DNA from: Posidoniimonas polymericola
GTDB lineage: Bacteria; Planctomycetota; Planctomycetia; Pirellulales; Lacipirellulaceae
Assembly: GCF_007859935.1 (NCBI RefSeq)
Contig: NZ_SJPO01000001.1
Span: 682,001 to 746,000 of the forward strand
Reading direction: 5' to 3'
Length of the DNA stretch: 64,000 nt
In this document: positions 52,805-62,158 of the stretch, piece by piece
Layout: each line of letters starts with the position of its first letter
How positions within the stretch are numbered: the first letter of the stretch is position 1
The notes under the pieces: generated by a model
Told to the model about the DNA's origin: nothing
The model's database searches: none
The model's input: the letters and a program-made list of their open reading frames with translations, nothing else
Translations under genes and position numbers: made by a program

Positions 52805-53509
52805 TTACTCGCTGAGCCACTTCCGCGAGTGCTCGTTGAGCTGGTTGAGTTTGAGTAGCCGCTGGCGGCCGGCAGGGCTGATGGCGGTCCCGTCGATGGC
52901 GAGCCACTCGAGGTCCGGCCACTGCAGCAGCACCTCGACCGACGCGTCGGTCACGCCGGGCCACAGGGGGGGAGCTCCTCCGCTCACGCCCGTGCCGAAT
53001 ATGACACTGGAGACTCGGCTCGGCGACTGTGCGTCTCGGAGGAGCGCCGCCAGGTTTTCGAAGCGGTCGTCGTCGAACGTGCGTTCACAGATGACGATGG
53101 TGAGGGTCCCATCGCTCTGTCGCCCCAGTCGTCCGTCTGTCCCGAGGATCGCTGACGCGTCGGCCTGGAACCGCTCGAACCGCGCCTGGGCCCGCAGGTC
53201 CTGACGGTGCTCGGCGCCCAGGATCGCAAACACTGCCGCTAGTAGCGAGGTGACCACGAACACCTCGGTCAGCGACACCCGGCTCAGCCGGGCAGCCGGG
53301 TCACGGGCCTTGCGGATCTGCCGGACGGCGCCCAGCCCCGCGCCGGTGGCCACCAGGATCGCGATCGCCGCGTACCGCGGCGGCCGCAACGGCGTGTCGG
53401 TCCACAGCGATAGGGCCCAGCCTCACAGGCCGCCGCCCAGGCAGGCCGCCGCCGTTGCAATCACGATGCCGCGCCAGCCGATCGTGCGGTCCGCTGTTGT
53501 GACCGTCAT
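52805..53509 (-). pseudogene. Hypothetical membrane protein interrupted by an in-frame TGA
   Basis: From ATG 53509 the frame runs MTVTTADRTIGWRGIVIA, through a membrane helix, to TGA at 53423-53425. The same frame continues (GWALSLWTDTPLRPPRYAA) through more membrane helices to a soluble domain with a leucine-rich-repeat-like end (LEWLAIDGTAISPAGRQRLL) and stops at 52805. The helix reads naturally across the stop (CLGGGL-stop-GWALSLW), so this is probably a 234-codon gene with a nonsense change. Otherwise translation could begin at TTG 53389. The family is unknown. Confidence 0.55.
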
Positions 53510-53686
53510 TTGTGTTACATCTGTAGTGGCCTACGCCGTTGCTTGGTCGTGTGATCGCCATTCTAGGAGTCAGTCGGCCGCTGCGACAACTCCGTTCGGT
53601 CGGACGCACCTAGCGTGCTGCTCGGCTACAATGCGGTCCGGCGGCGCCGGTCGCGCATCAATTCTCCTCATCCCAAGGGCTCCCCG

Positions 53687-54055
53687 ATGCCGGCGCTTGA
53701 GCAAACGCTGTTCGGACTCCTCGTGTGCGGCGTGGTCATCGTCGCGATCCTGCTGCTGATCCTCGTGCGACTGCAGCAGCTGCTCGAAATGAATCGCAGG
53801 CGGCCACGCTCGGCGGTCGAGCAGGCGATCGAGCGGGGCGACTTCGAAGAGATCATCCGCCGCGCGCAGAAGCAGCTCGAGCAGACGCCCCACCACACCC
53901 GGGCGCGGTGGTCGCTCGCCAAGGCGTACTTTGCCAAGGAGATGTGGGCCGAGGCGAAGGCCGAGTTCGAAACCATTGGCCGAAACGACCCGAGCTGGCG
54001 GGTCAAGTTCACCGAGCCGTATCTGGATGAGATCGAGAAGCGGCAGGCGGGCTGA
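53687..54055 (+). CDS. Small membrane-anchored TPR-like protein
   Basis: A 122-residue protein with one N-terminal span (LLVCGVVIVAILLLILV) and two or three helical repeats in TPR style (AIERGDFEEIIRRAQKQLEQ, ARWSLAKAYFAKEMWAEAKA, FETIGRNDPSW). ATG 53687 places the span at the N-terminus. The TPR part probably faces the cytoplasm and mediates protein binding. Nothing around it indicates a pathway. Confidence 0.65.
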   Translation: MPALEQTLFGLLVCGVVIVAILLLILVRLQQLLEMNRRRPRSAVEQAIERGDFEEIIRRAQKQLEQTPHHTRARWSLAKAYFAKEMWAEAKAEFETIGRNDPSWRVKFTEPYLDEIEKRQAG

Positions 54056-54252
54056 GCTCCACGAATGCCGCCAGACGACGTCTCACGGCGGGCGGTTCTC
54101 TAGAAGACCACCGCGGTCGGAATCTGGCTTTTCACTGCCTGGACTACCGAGTCAGGGCCGGCTAGTGGCGTCCGGCTAGCGTTAGGAGTAGAGTAACCAA
54201 CGCCGGGCCTGACTTCTCTATCCGACGGCCCTCTTTTTCTCGGGAGCTCGCT

Positions 54253-55287
54253 ATGATTCTGCATCGTTTGCCGTCCTTGCAATGCTTGGCGGCCGTGCTG
54301 CTCTGCTCCACATTTCTAACTTCTGCGCGAGGGGCCGAGGAAGTCAATGTCCTCAACTACATTCGCGCCGAGAGCGACGCGCAGTTCGCCGGCTACGCCG
54401 CCAAGGCGGGCGGCGTCGGCAAAGTGCTCCACATGCGCGAGGTGTACTCGGTAGAGAACCAAGTCACGATCCGCGGCAACCGCGACACGCTCTACTCATT
54501 CGTGGTCCTCGACCTGACGACGCCCGCCGTGGTGATGAAGCCCGAGTCTCCCGGGCGGTTTCAGTCGTTGCTGGTAATCAGCCAAGACCACTACAACCCC
54601 CTGCTCAAGAACGGCGGCGGCGAGGTCACGCTCAGCCTCGACAGCGTCGGCACGCGGTACGCGATGGCGCTGTTCCGCACCTTCTGCGACCCCAACAGCC
54701 CCGACGACATGAAGCAGGCGCACGCGCTGCAGGACAAGATCCAGTTGAAGCAGTCCTCGCCCGGCAGCCTCAAGCTGCCCGACTGGGACAAGGCATCGCT
54801 TGTTGCGACCCGCGCCCAACTCAATCAGCTGGCTGCGAAGGTGAAGAGTTTCCCCTTGGCCTTCGGGCGGAAGGGCGAGGTCGACCCGATTCAGCACCTG
54901 ATGGGCAGCGCCTTCGGCTGGGGCGGCAACCCCCAGCGCGGCGCCATGTACTTCAACGTCACGCCTGAGAAGAACGACGGCCAAACCGCGTATACCCTGA
55001 CCATGCCCAAGGACGTGCCGGTCGAGGCCTTCTGGTCGGTGACGGTGTACAACAAGGAGGGCTTCTTCTCGCCCAACGACCAGAACGCCTACTCGTTCAA
55101 CAGCATCACCGCCGATCGCAACGCCGACGGCACGGTAACTGTCCACTTCGGCGGCGACGCCAAGGCCGCCAACTACCTGCCGATCACCCCCGGCTGGAAC
55201 TACATTGTCCGCTGCTACCTGCCGGGTTGGCAGGTAATCGAGGGCAACTGGTCGCCGCCCGCGCCGGTGGCGTCGCCCTCAGAGTAG
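54253..55287 (+). CDS. Exported DUF1254/DUF1214 domain protein
   Basis: A 344-residue protein with a signal peptide ([19 protein letters not shown]). The DUF1254 part ([20 protein letters not shown], then [12 protein letters not shown]) is followed by the DUF1214 part ([54 protein letters not shown]). These domains occur together in secreted proteins of unknown activity in many bacteria. Length is slightly shorter than common members (400-480). Single gene. Confidence 0.87.
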   Translation: MILHRLPSLQCLAAVLLCSTFLTSARGAEEVNVLNYIRAESDAQFAGYAAKAGGVGKVLHMREVYSVENQVTIRGNRDTLYSFVVLDLTTPAVVMKPESPGRFQSLLVISQDHYNPLLKNGGGEVTLSLDSVGTRYAMALFRTFCDPNSPDDMKQAHALQDKIQLKQSSPGSLKLPDWDKASLVATRAQLNQLAAKVKSFPLAFGRKGEVDPIQHLMGSAFGWGGNPQRGAMYFNVTPEKNDGQTAYTLTMPKDVPVEAFWSVTVYNKEGFFSPNDQNAYSFNSITADRNADGTVTVHFGGDAKAANYLPITPGWNYIVRCYLPGWQVIEGNWSPPAPVASPSE

Positions 55288-55317
55288 CGTCTTGACGCCC
55301 GTCGCACCCCAACAACC

Positions 55318-56793
55318 TTATGCGTCGGGTCCGCCGAACACCACGCGGGCCGGCCTCGCGTTGAAGCACTCGTCGACGATATCGAAGTGGTCGAGCGTGA
55401 CCTGCGACGGGTGCTCTACCCCGCAGGCGCGGCTCAGCTCCAGCAGGTCCTTGCGGAGCGTGACCACGTAGTTGGCGAACCGGTTCGCCTTGTGGGTCGG
55501 GTCGAGGCCCCGCATCAGCCAGCGGTTCTGGGTCGCCACGCCGGTCGGGCAATGGCCGGTGTGGCAGCGTTGGGCCTGGATGCAGCCGATCGACAGCATC
55601 GCCTCGCGGGCCACGTTGATCATGTCGCAGCCCATGCCCATCGCCAGCAGCGCCGACTCGGGGAAGCCGAGCTTGCCGGAGCCGATGAACACGACCTTGT
55701 CCTGCAGGCCCGACTCGCGGAACAGCCGGTAGACGCTGCCGAAGCCGATCTTGAACGGCAGCGCGACGTGGTCGGAGAACGCCAGCGGCGCGGCGCCGGT
55801 GCCCCCCTCGCCGCCGTCGATAGTGACGAAATCGACGCCGCGGTCGTCGGCGGCCATGCGGCGGGTCAGCTCCTCCCAGAAGTCCATCTGCCCGACCGCC
55901 GACTTGACGCCGACCGGCAGCCCGCTGGCCTCGGCCAGCTGTTCGACAAAGTCGAGCAGGCTGTCGACGTCGTGGAACTCGGCGTGCGAGGCGGGGCTGA
56001 TGCAGTCCCGCCCCATGGGGACGCCGCGGATCGCGGAGATCTCGCTGGTGATCTTGGCGGCCGGCAGCACGCCGCCGTGGCCCGGCTTGGCGCCCTGGCT
56101 CAGCTTGATCTCGATCGCCCGCACCGGGTTCGCCGCCACAACATCGGAGAACCGCTTGAAGTCGAACCGCCCCCGCTCGTCGCGGCAGCCGAAGCACGCG
56201 GTGCCGATCTGCCACACCAGGTCACCGCCGTGCTGGTGGTGCGGGGACACCGCGCCCTCGCCCGTGTTGTGCAGGCAGCCGGCCAGCAAGGCGCCCCGGT
56301 TTAGCGCCTCGACCGCCGCGGCGCTGAGCGAACCGAAACTCATCGCCGAGAGGTTCACCACCGACGCCGGGCGGAACGCCTTGGCGCGGCGCCGGTGCTC
56401 GCCCAAGACCTTCTCGCAGGCGATGGGGTGCAGCGGGTCGTGGCCCGGTTCGCCCGGCTGCGGCTCGTTGAGCGGGAACGCCGAGTGGCGGATGATCAGG
56501 TAGTTGGGCGAGGCCTCGAGGTCGTTGTCGGTGCCGAAGCCGAAGTAGTTGTTCTCCTGCTTCGACGACGCGTACACCCACCGCCGCTGGTCGCGGGTGA
56601 ACGGGCGTTCCTCGTCGTTGTTGGTGACGATGTACTGGCGGAGCTCCGGGCCGATCGCCTCGAGCCAGTAGCGGAAGTGCCCGACGATCGGGAAGTTGTG
56701 CAGGATCGCGTGCTTCTTCTGCAGCACGTCGTAGGCCACCCAGGTCGCTAGGGCCAACGCCAAGAAAACCAGCACGGTCGTCAGAGAGGGCAT
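55318..56793 (-). CDS. FMN-binding glutamate synthase family protein
   Basis: A 491-residue protein with one N-terminal membrane span (LTTVLVFLALALATWVAYDV) and a TIM-barrel domain homologous to the synthase part of GltB: GGEGGTGAAPLAFSDHV for FMN and substrate binding, and CIQAQRCHTGHCPTGVATQ for the 3Fe-4S cluster cysteines. It lacks the glutaminase and the C-terminal beta-helix of full glutamate synthase, so ammonia channelling from glutamine is not expected. Members with an N-terminal anchor are common and mostly uncharacterised. Start ATG 56793. Confidence 0.9.
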   Translation of the reverse strand: MPSLTTVLVFLALALATWVAYDVLQKKHAILHNFPIVGHFRYWLEAIGPELRQYIVTNNDEERPFTRDQRRWVYASSKQENNYFGFGTDNDLEASPNYLIIRHSAFPLNEPQPGEPGHDPLHPIACEKVLGEHRRRAKAFRPASVVNLSAMSFGSLSAAAVEALNRGALLAGCLHNTGEGAVSPHHQHGGDLVWQIGTACFGCRDERGRFDFKRFSDVVAANPVRAIEIKLSQGAKPGHGGVLPAAKITSEISAIRGVPMGRDCISPASHAEFHDVDSLLDFVEQLAEASGLPVGVKSAVGQMDFWEELTRRMAADDRGVDFVTIDGGEGGTGAAPLAFSDHVALPFKIGFGSVYRLFRESGLQDKVVFIGSGKLGFPESALLAMGMGCDMINVAREAMLSIGCIQAQRCHTGHCPTGVATQNRWLMRGLDPTHKANRFANYVVTLRKDLLELSRACGVEHPSQVTLDHFDIVDECFNARPARVVFGGPDA

Positions 56794-56932
56794 GTCGTCC
56801 TTCCCACTGGGGTGCGTCCGCCACAACTCGTGGCGAGCAGCAGTTTAACAGGAAGACGCAGGCAAAGTAGAGCGGCCAGCGGGCCCGCCAAGCAGGAACC
56901 GCCGCCCGTGCCACTACCGGATTGCCGTCGGG

Positions 56933-57202
56933 CTAATCTGCCGTCGTGTCGGGATCGCCCTTGGTCTTGCGAGGGCCCGGGCGGAAGAAGAGCCACACCG
57001 CGTAGAAGATGGCGGCTGCTCCCGCCGCCGCGCTCGCGATCCTGATGGTCATCGCGTAGGGCACGGCCGCGACATCGATGAGGCTGTACCCGATCAGCGC
57101 CAGCACGATCGCTTCGAGACGCCGCGGAGCCTTCCTGGCGGGCGATGCGGCCCTCCCTTCAGGCGCCGACTCGGGCGAACGGTACGGGTTGTCGTCGGCC
57201 AC
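56933..57202 (-). CDS. Small two-span membrane protein (NPYRSP type)
   Basis: An 89-residue protein starting MADDNPYRSPESAP, a start that is very common in planctomycete membrane proteins. Two hydrophobic segments follow (LEAIVLALIGYSLIDVAAV, ASAAAGAAAIFYAVWLFF) and the end is basic and acidic. It begins three bases after the stop of the next gene upstream, so the two form an operon. No function known. Confidence 0.65.
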   Translation of the reverse strand: MADDNPYRSPESAPEGRAASPARKAPRRLEAIVLALIGYSLIDVAAVPYAMTIRIASAAAGAAAIFYAVWLFFRPGPRKTKGDPDTTAD

Positions 57203-57205
57203 CGC

Positions 57206-57862
57206 TCACTCCTCAAGGCTGACGGCGCCTTCGATGAGCAACGGCCACCACGCGTGCTTGCCCAGAAATAGAACCCCTATCGCGCTGACCACCAGCAATG
57301 CAAGCAGCGCAAGGGTGCTCAGGTTCAGCAGGAGCGTCATGACCAACGCGATGCGTAGCTGGATCAGCGCGAGCGCGACGGCGACGAAGCCGGTCAAGAT
57401 CAGCAGGTCGCCGGACCGCGCCCGTAGGCCGCCGGCGATCTTGGCGTGCACGGCGAGCCACGCGGTCGCCATCAGCCAGTAGGGGCAATTCCAGCAGAAT
57501 GTCTCGGGTGTGAGCGCCATGCCGAACCCCGCCGGCTGATGGCCGAACCCGTAGGGCGGGATCGAGAAGCCGCAGAAGTGCCCGTCGGCCCGCTCGCTCC
57601 ACACGGCCGATCCGGCGCAGGTCCCGATGAATTCGTCTTTGCCGGCCGCCACGAAGAACGTGCTGTTACGTTGGTTCGATAGGCAACCAACGCCGATCGG
57701 CCCCGCCTGGACCCGGGCCGAGACGCAGTTGGGGAAATCCTCCGGCACGACTTCGATCCCCCACAACGCGCCCATTAGGGGGATCCACGGCCAGCTAGTG
57801 AACCAGAACAAGCAGCTCAGGCCCGACAGCGAGAGCGGCAGTGCACGCAGCAGTCGTGGCAT
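57206..57862 (-). CDS. Hypothetical multi-span membrane protein
   Basis: A 218-residue protein with an N-terminal span (LLRALPLSLSGLSCLFWFT), a Cys-containing exposed loop with CVSARVQAGPIGVGCLSNQR, CAGSAVWSE and ETFCWNCPYWL, and three C-terminal spans (LLILTGFVAVALALIQLRI, LALLALLVVSAIGVLFL). Several paired cysteines suggest disulphides outside the membrane. ATG 57862 is preferred to 57937. It is in an operon with the small protein at 56933. Confidence 0.55.
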   Translation of the reverse strand: MPRLLRALPLSLSGLSCLFWFTSWPWIPLMGALWGIEVVPEDFPNCVSARVQAGPIGVGCLSNQRNSTFFVAAGKDEFIGTCAGSAVWSERADGHFCGFSIPPYGFGHQPAGFGMALTPETFCWNCPYWLMATAWLAVHAKIAGGLRARSGDLLILTGFVAVALALIQLRIALVMTLLLNLSTLALLALLVVSAIGVLFLGKHAWWPLLIEGAVSLEE

Positions 57863-57994
57863 GGGCGCCTCGTGCGGTCGTCGTAGAGCTGGGCGATGGG
57901 GGCCGGGCGATGCGGCCGCGTCCAATACCGACCCCATGCCGCTACGACATCTACGTGCTGAACACGCCGCCGGTTCACGACTCCGCGGGCCGTG

Positions 57995-59233
57995 CTACTC
58001 AAGCCCGTCGTGCAGGCAGTGCCGCAGGCAGTACACGCTCATCGCCGTGCCGTACTGCTGGTGGTAGTTGTAGAACGGGTAGTCCCACCAGGTGCCGTCC
58101 TTCTCCTGCAGCGGCAGCAGGATGTTCGCCAGGTGATCCTGGAAGTACGGCCGCTCGTCCTCCGGCAGCATCTCGATCGCCATCGCGGCGTAGTAGTGGC
58201 CGTAGTAGTAGAAGTAGCCCGCCACCTGGAAGTAGCTCTCGTGCGGCTGCGGGCGTTTGCGGCCGATCCCCAGCCAGCCATTGCGGGCGAACAGCCGGTT
58301 GAGCCACGCCCGCAAGACGCCGTCGGTGACGGCGTGGTCGCCCCATTGGCGGAGCGCGACGTTGCACGCCTGGCTGCGGCCGAGGCTGCCGCCGGGGCGG
58401 TTGATGCCCAGCCGGGGCGACATCATCAGGTACTCGCCGTAGGCGTAGGTGAAGTCGGGGTTGCGCTGCCGCACGACCGACGCGATCGCCTTCTTGGCGA
58501 GCTTGTCGGGGAAGGTCACGCCGATCGCCTCGGCGTCGTGCAGCGAGACCAGGCCGGTCGCCGTGGTGAAGCTGTTCGGGCTGCTGCCGGGGATCTTCGC
58601 CACGTGGTCGAAGTCGTAGTAGCCCCAGCCGCCGGAGAGGAACGAGTACCGCTTGAGCTGGTCCGACTGGAACTGCGCGGCCGCCTTGAGCTTGGCCTGC
58701 AGGTCGGGGTCGTCCTCGGCCCAATAGTAGAGCGCTGTGAAGCCGGTGATGCCGTACGCGTGGCCCCAAGTGTTGTAGATGGCGTCCGACGCCGAGCGGC
58801 GGACCTTCTCGTGGTTGGCCAGCATCCACTCGGCGCCGCGGCCCAGCGCCTCGTCGACGCGCTGCTGCCGGGCCTCGTCGAGCGTGTCGCGGGCCTCGTA
58901 CAGGGCCTCGACCACCAGCCCGGCCACCGCCAGCTTGAAGCCGTCGTGGGCGCCCGGCACGGGGGCGTAGATGTTCAGACCCTTGGTGTTCTCGGGGCTC
59001 CCCCAGCCGCCGTTGGGGCGTTGGTCGTCCAGCAGGTAGTCGACGCCGCGGTTGATGGCGGTCTGGATCTCCTCGCGCGTAGGGGGAGTGATCGCTGCAG
59101 GCGTCGGGCCCTGCTCGGCCAGCGGGTACTTGCCGGGCGCAGCGCTATCTTTGGCGGGGGCGTCCTTGGCGAGCGCGACCCCCGGCACTGCAGAGAGGAC
59201 GAGCAGCAGCAGGGTGAGCGGCAAGGTTCGCAT
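57995..59233 (-). CDS. Exported squalene-cyclase-fold (prenyltransferase repeat) protein
   Basis: A 412-residue protein with a signal peptide (LTLLLLVLSAVPGVALA) and an alpha/alpha toroid built from repeats such as DDQRPNGGWGSPE, LSGGWGYYDFD and KDGTWWDYPF. The acidic DxDD motif of true squalene-hopene cyclases is absent, so cyclase activity is unlikely. Similar exported toroid proteins are frequent in planctomycetes. The gene lies downstream of the HlyD-like gene on the same strand, separated by a strong hairpin. Confidence 0.77.
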   Translation of the reverse strand: MRTLPLTLLLLVLSAVPGVALAKDAPAKDSAAPGKYPLAEQGPTPAAITPPTREEIQTAINRGVDYLLDDQRPNGGWGSPENTKGLNIYAPVPGAHDGFKLAVAGLVVEALYEARDTLDEARQQRVDEALGRGAEWMLANHEKVRRSASDAIYNTWGHAYGITGFTALYYWAEDDPDLQAKLKAAAQFQSDQLKRYSFLSGGWGYYDFDHVAKIPGSSPNSFTTATGLVSLHDAEAIGVTFPDKLAKKAIASVVRQRNPDFTYAYGEYLMMSPRLGINRPGGSLGRSQACNVALRQWGDHAVTDGVLRAWLNRLFARNGWLGIGRKRPQPHESYFQVAGYFYYYGHYYAAMAIEMLPEDERPYFQDHLANILLPLQEKDGTWWDYPFYNYHQQYGTAMSVYCLRHCLHDGLE

Positions 59234-59278
59234 GCGCAGTTTCCGAAGCTAGTGTGGGTCGACTCTTGTGGCGACTCG

Positions 59279-59357
59279 TAGCCCCCGGCTCTGCCGGGGG
59301 ATTGCGTGACCGACGAACTTGACCACCGGGGCAATCCCCCGGCGGAGCCGGGGGCTA
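59279..59357. repeat. Large inverted repeat (27-base arms)
   Basis: TAGCCCCCGGCTCTGCCGGG at 59279-59298, extended to 59305, pairs with 59331-59357 with one mismatch, leaving a 25-base loop. Each arm is itself a short palindrome (CCCCCGGC / GCCGGGGG). It lies between two genes transcribed leftward. It has no T-run, so it may be a repeat, an mRNA-stabilising hairpin or a processing site. Confidence 0.75.
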
Positions 59358-59383
59358 CGGGCGATCACTTAGGCAATCGGCCA

Positions 59384-61132
59384 TCAGTCGTCGCTGTCGT
59401 CGTCGTCCTTGTCCTCATCGCCGTCGTCGGTCCCCTTCTCCTTGGGGTCGACCGAGATGACGTCCCCCTCTTTGAGGCCCTTGAGGATCTCGATCTCTTT
59501 GTCGTCGGTCTTGCCGAGCTTGACCCACTGCTTCTCGACCTCGGTTTCGTCGTCCTCCTCCTCGACCAGCCAGACGTAGTGCTTGTCGGCGTCCTCGTCC
59601 TTGTGCACGGCGTCCTTGGGGACCAGCACCGCCTTCTTCTTCTCGTAGGTCAGGATCTTCGCCTTGCCGGTCATGCCGGGGAGCAGCCAGTCGGGCGTGT
59701 CGCCGGTGATGTCGATCGTGACGTCGAACTTGCCGGCGGTGGCCGGCACCCGGTCGACCGCGCCGACCTTGGCCTCGATGGGGTCGACCCCCTTGGCGGT
59801 CAGGCTCAGCTCGACCGGCTGGCCGTCCTCAACCGTGGGCAGGTCCTCTTCCTTGACGGTCGCCAGCAGCGTCAGGTTTTCCGGGTCGACGATGGTCATC
59901 AGCACGGTCCCCTTCGGCGCGCTCTTCTCGGGCAGCAGCTTCTGCTTCAGCGAGGTAGTCTCGCCCCACTTGCCGTTCACGCAGCGGCCGTAGTAAACCA
60001 CGCCCGCCTTCGGGGCCTTGATCGTCATCAGCCGCTTGTCGGCCGTCAGGTCCGAGTGCTTCTCGAGCGACTTCTTGCGCGACTTGCGGGCCTGCTCCAG
60101 CTCGTAGCGGGTGCGGCTGAGGTCGAGCTCGGTGGAGTCCTTCAAACGCTCTAGGGCCAGCTCGACGCGGCGGTTCATCTGCTTCATCCGCTCGTCCTGC
60201 CGCGGCAGCGACGAGCCGAGCGTGACCTCGTTGTTGTACTTGGCGAGCTCGTACGAGAACTTGGAGAACTCGAGCTGCGTCCGCTGCCGGCGGAGGATCA
60301 TCTCCTCGGTCTCCTCGGTCAGGTCGTCGGCCTCGTACATCTTCTCGAGCTGCTCGAGCTCGTCGTTCGCGTAGTCGAGCTGGAACTTGCTCTGCTTGAG
60401 CCGCATGTCCTGCATCTTGACGATCAGGTCGCGTTCCTCGTCGGTGTAGCGTTCGTAGTCCTCCTGGGTTTCTTCCCAGTCGGTCTTGGCGTCCTTGAGC
60501 CGACGCTCGAGCTCCTCCTCGCGGCGGGGCAGGTCCTGCTCCATCTGCATCAGCGACAGCTCGCTCAGACGCTGCGACAACTCCAGCTCCTCGATCGCCT
60601 CGTCCAGGTCTTCCGGGTCGAAGCGGACGAGCGTCTCACCGGCGCGGACCTTGGCGCCGTGCGGCACGATCTCCTCGATCTCGAACGAGCTCCAGGTCTC
60701 GGAGTCGAGCGCGACCTCGGTCATGGTCTCGGAGATCACCGAGCCCGAAACCTCGACCTCGATCTTGAGCGGCTTCTTCTTGATGCTCAGCGTCTTGCGT
60801 TCGGGCTTCTTCTCCTCCTTGTCGGAGTCGTCGTCCTTGTCGCCGTCCTCTTCCTGCTTGGCGTCGGAGTCGTCGGGCTTCTTCTCGTCCTCGTCCTTCG
60901 CCTCGGCCTTGTCCTCAGATTCCTTCTTGTCGGACGCCTTTTCCTTGGCCTGCTCGTCGTCTTCCTGCTTGGCGTCCTTGTCTTCTTTTTCGTCGTCTTC
61001 GGCCATCGCCTTGGCGACCGACTCCGCGACGGTCTCTGCGAGGGTCGGGCCCTCGTCGGCGGACGCAAGCGAAACAGGGGCGACCACAATCAGCGACAAC
61101 AGCAGCAGGCGCCAGAGCACGGTGCAGGGCAT
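59384..61132 (-). CDS. HlyD-family (RND/ABC efflux adaptor-like) exported protein with acidic low-complexity region
   Basis: A 582-residue protein with a signal peptide (LLLLSLIVVAPVSLASA). Residues 30-125 are nearly pure Asp, Glu, Lys and Ala (DDEKEDKDAKQEDD). A barrel-sandwich/lipoyl half-motif follows (IEEIVPHGAKVRAGETLVRF), then a long coiled-coil hairpin, the second half-motif (IKAPKAGVVYYGRCV) and beta-barrel domains. The C-terminus is again poly-acidic. It lacks a transporter gene beside it. ATG 61132 begins the signal peptide; the frame extends to 61297. Confidence 0.8.
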   Translation of the reverse strand: MPCTVLWRLLLLSLIVVAPVSLASADEGPTLAETVAESVAKAMAEDDEKEDKDAKQEDDEQAKEKASDKKESEDKAEAKDEDEKKPDDSDAKQEEDGDKDDDSDKEEKKPERKTLSIKKKPLKIEVEVSGSVISETMTEVALDSETWSSFEIEEIVPHGAKVRAGETLVRFDPEDLDEAIEELELSQRLSELSLMQMEQDLPRREEELERRLKDAKTDWEETQEDYERYTDEERDLIVKMQDMRLKQSKFQLDYANDELEQLEKMYEADDLTEETEEMILRRQRTQLEFSKFSYELAKYNNEVTLGSSLPRQDERMKQMNRRVELALERLKDSTELDLSRTRYELEQARKSRKKSLEKHSDLTADKRLMTIKAPKAGVVYYGRCVNGKWGETTSLKQKLLPEKSAPKGTVLMTIVDPENLTLLATVKEEDLPTVEDGQPVELSLTAKGVDPIEAKVGAVDRVPATAGKFDVTIDITGDTPDWLLPGMTGKAKILTYEKKKAVLVPKDAVHKDEDADKHYVWLVEEEDDETEVEKQWVKLGKTDDKEIEILKGLKEGDVISVDPKEKGTDDGDEDKDDDDSDD

Positions 61133-61407
61133 GGGGTGATTCCTGAGCGAAGGGAGGGCGACGCCGACGCCGTGGGCGGGGGAGCCGTTGAGTGTTATTG
61201 CGTGCCGAGTGATGGGCGGCAAGCCAGAGGGTTTAGGCAAGCCGCGCCAGCCCTCATTCTGTGTCCGCGACCCCCGATTTGCAACACGAGTCCGCACACC
61301 CGTTACAGACGGACCAAACCGGTCGGTTGTTCGGCACTCTGGGCGCCCAGACGCATTGCGGGCCGCCCCGGCGGCCGGGCCGGGGCAATTGCACGTACAA
61401 TTAAGGG

Positions 61408-62076
61408 ATGCCCGACCGCTACCTTACCCGTGAACAGGCCCGAGACGTCGACCGCCGGGCGATCAACGAGCTCGGCTACCCCGGCCCGGTCCTGATGGAG
61501 AACGCCGGCCGCGGCTGCGTCGATGTGCTCCAGCGGCAGGGGGTGGGCGGCCCGGTGCTGGTGCTGTGCGGCAAAGGAAACAACGGCGGCGACGGTTTCG
61601 TCATCGCCCGCCACCTGATGCTCCGCGGCGTCGAGTGCCGTGTCGCGTTGACGGACGCCCCGACCCAAATTACCGGCGACGCGCAGACCGCCCACCGTAT
61701 GCTCCAGCCGTGCGGCGTCCGCGAGCAGCTCCTGGCCGACGCGGTTGAATCTACCCTCGACGACCTGGCCGCCGGGTGCGACTGGTTGGTCGACGCGTTG
61801 CTGGGCACCGGCGCCCAGGGCAACCCCCGCCCGCCTGTGGACGCCGTGATCCGCTGGGCGAACCAGCAACCCGCCCGCCGACTCGCAATCGACCTGCCGA
61901 GCGGCCTCGATTGCGAAACGGGTCAACCGGGCGAGCCCACATTCCGCGCCGACTGTACCTGCACGTTGGTCGCCCCCAAGGTCGGCTTCCGGCAGCCCGC
62001 CGCGCAAGAGTTTCTTGGCCAAGTCCACACGGTGTCCATCGGGCTGCCAATGGACCTACGGACCACCGAACGGTGA
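61408..62076 (+). CDS. nnrE: NAD(P)H-hydrate epimerase
   Basis: A 222-residue protein of the YjeF N-terminal family, which interconverts the R and S forms of damaged NAD(P)H hydrate so that a dehydratase can repair them. It has MENAGRG, the signature CGKGNNGGDGFVIARHL, the active-site Asp in DWLVDALLGTG, and AIDLPSGLDC. The dehydratase half of bifunctional YjeF is absent, so NnrD must be encoded elsewhere. ATG 61408 fits the family length. Confidence 0.92.
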   Translation: MPDRYLTREQARDVDRRAINELGYPGPVLMENAGRGCVDVLQRQGVGGPVLVLCGKGNNGGDGFVIARHLMLRGVECRVALTDAPTQITGDAQTAHRMLQPCGVREQLLADAVESTLDDLAAGCDWLVDALLGTGAQGNPRPPVDAVIRWANQQPARRLAIDLPSGLDCETGQPGEPTFRADCTCTLVAPKVGFRQPAAQEFLGQVHTVSIGLPMDLRTTER

Positions 62077-62158
62077 CCCCACTCGCCCTCCGCCCAACAG
62101 CCACGCCGCCAGAATTGCCGCTACCTAATCTGCTGGTTGGAAAAACCAGCGATACTCT

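Noticed and set aside
53423..53425. TGA read as selenocysteine
   Set aside because: The codon lies within a membrane helix of a non-redox protein and I see no SECIS-type hairpin placed directly after it.
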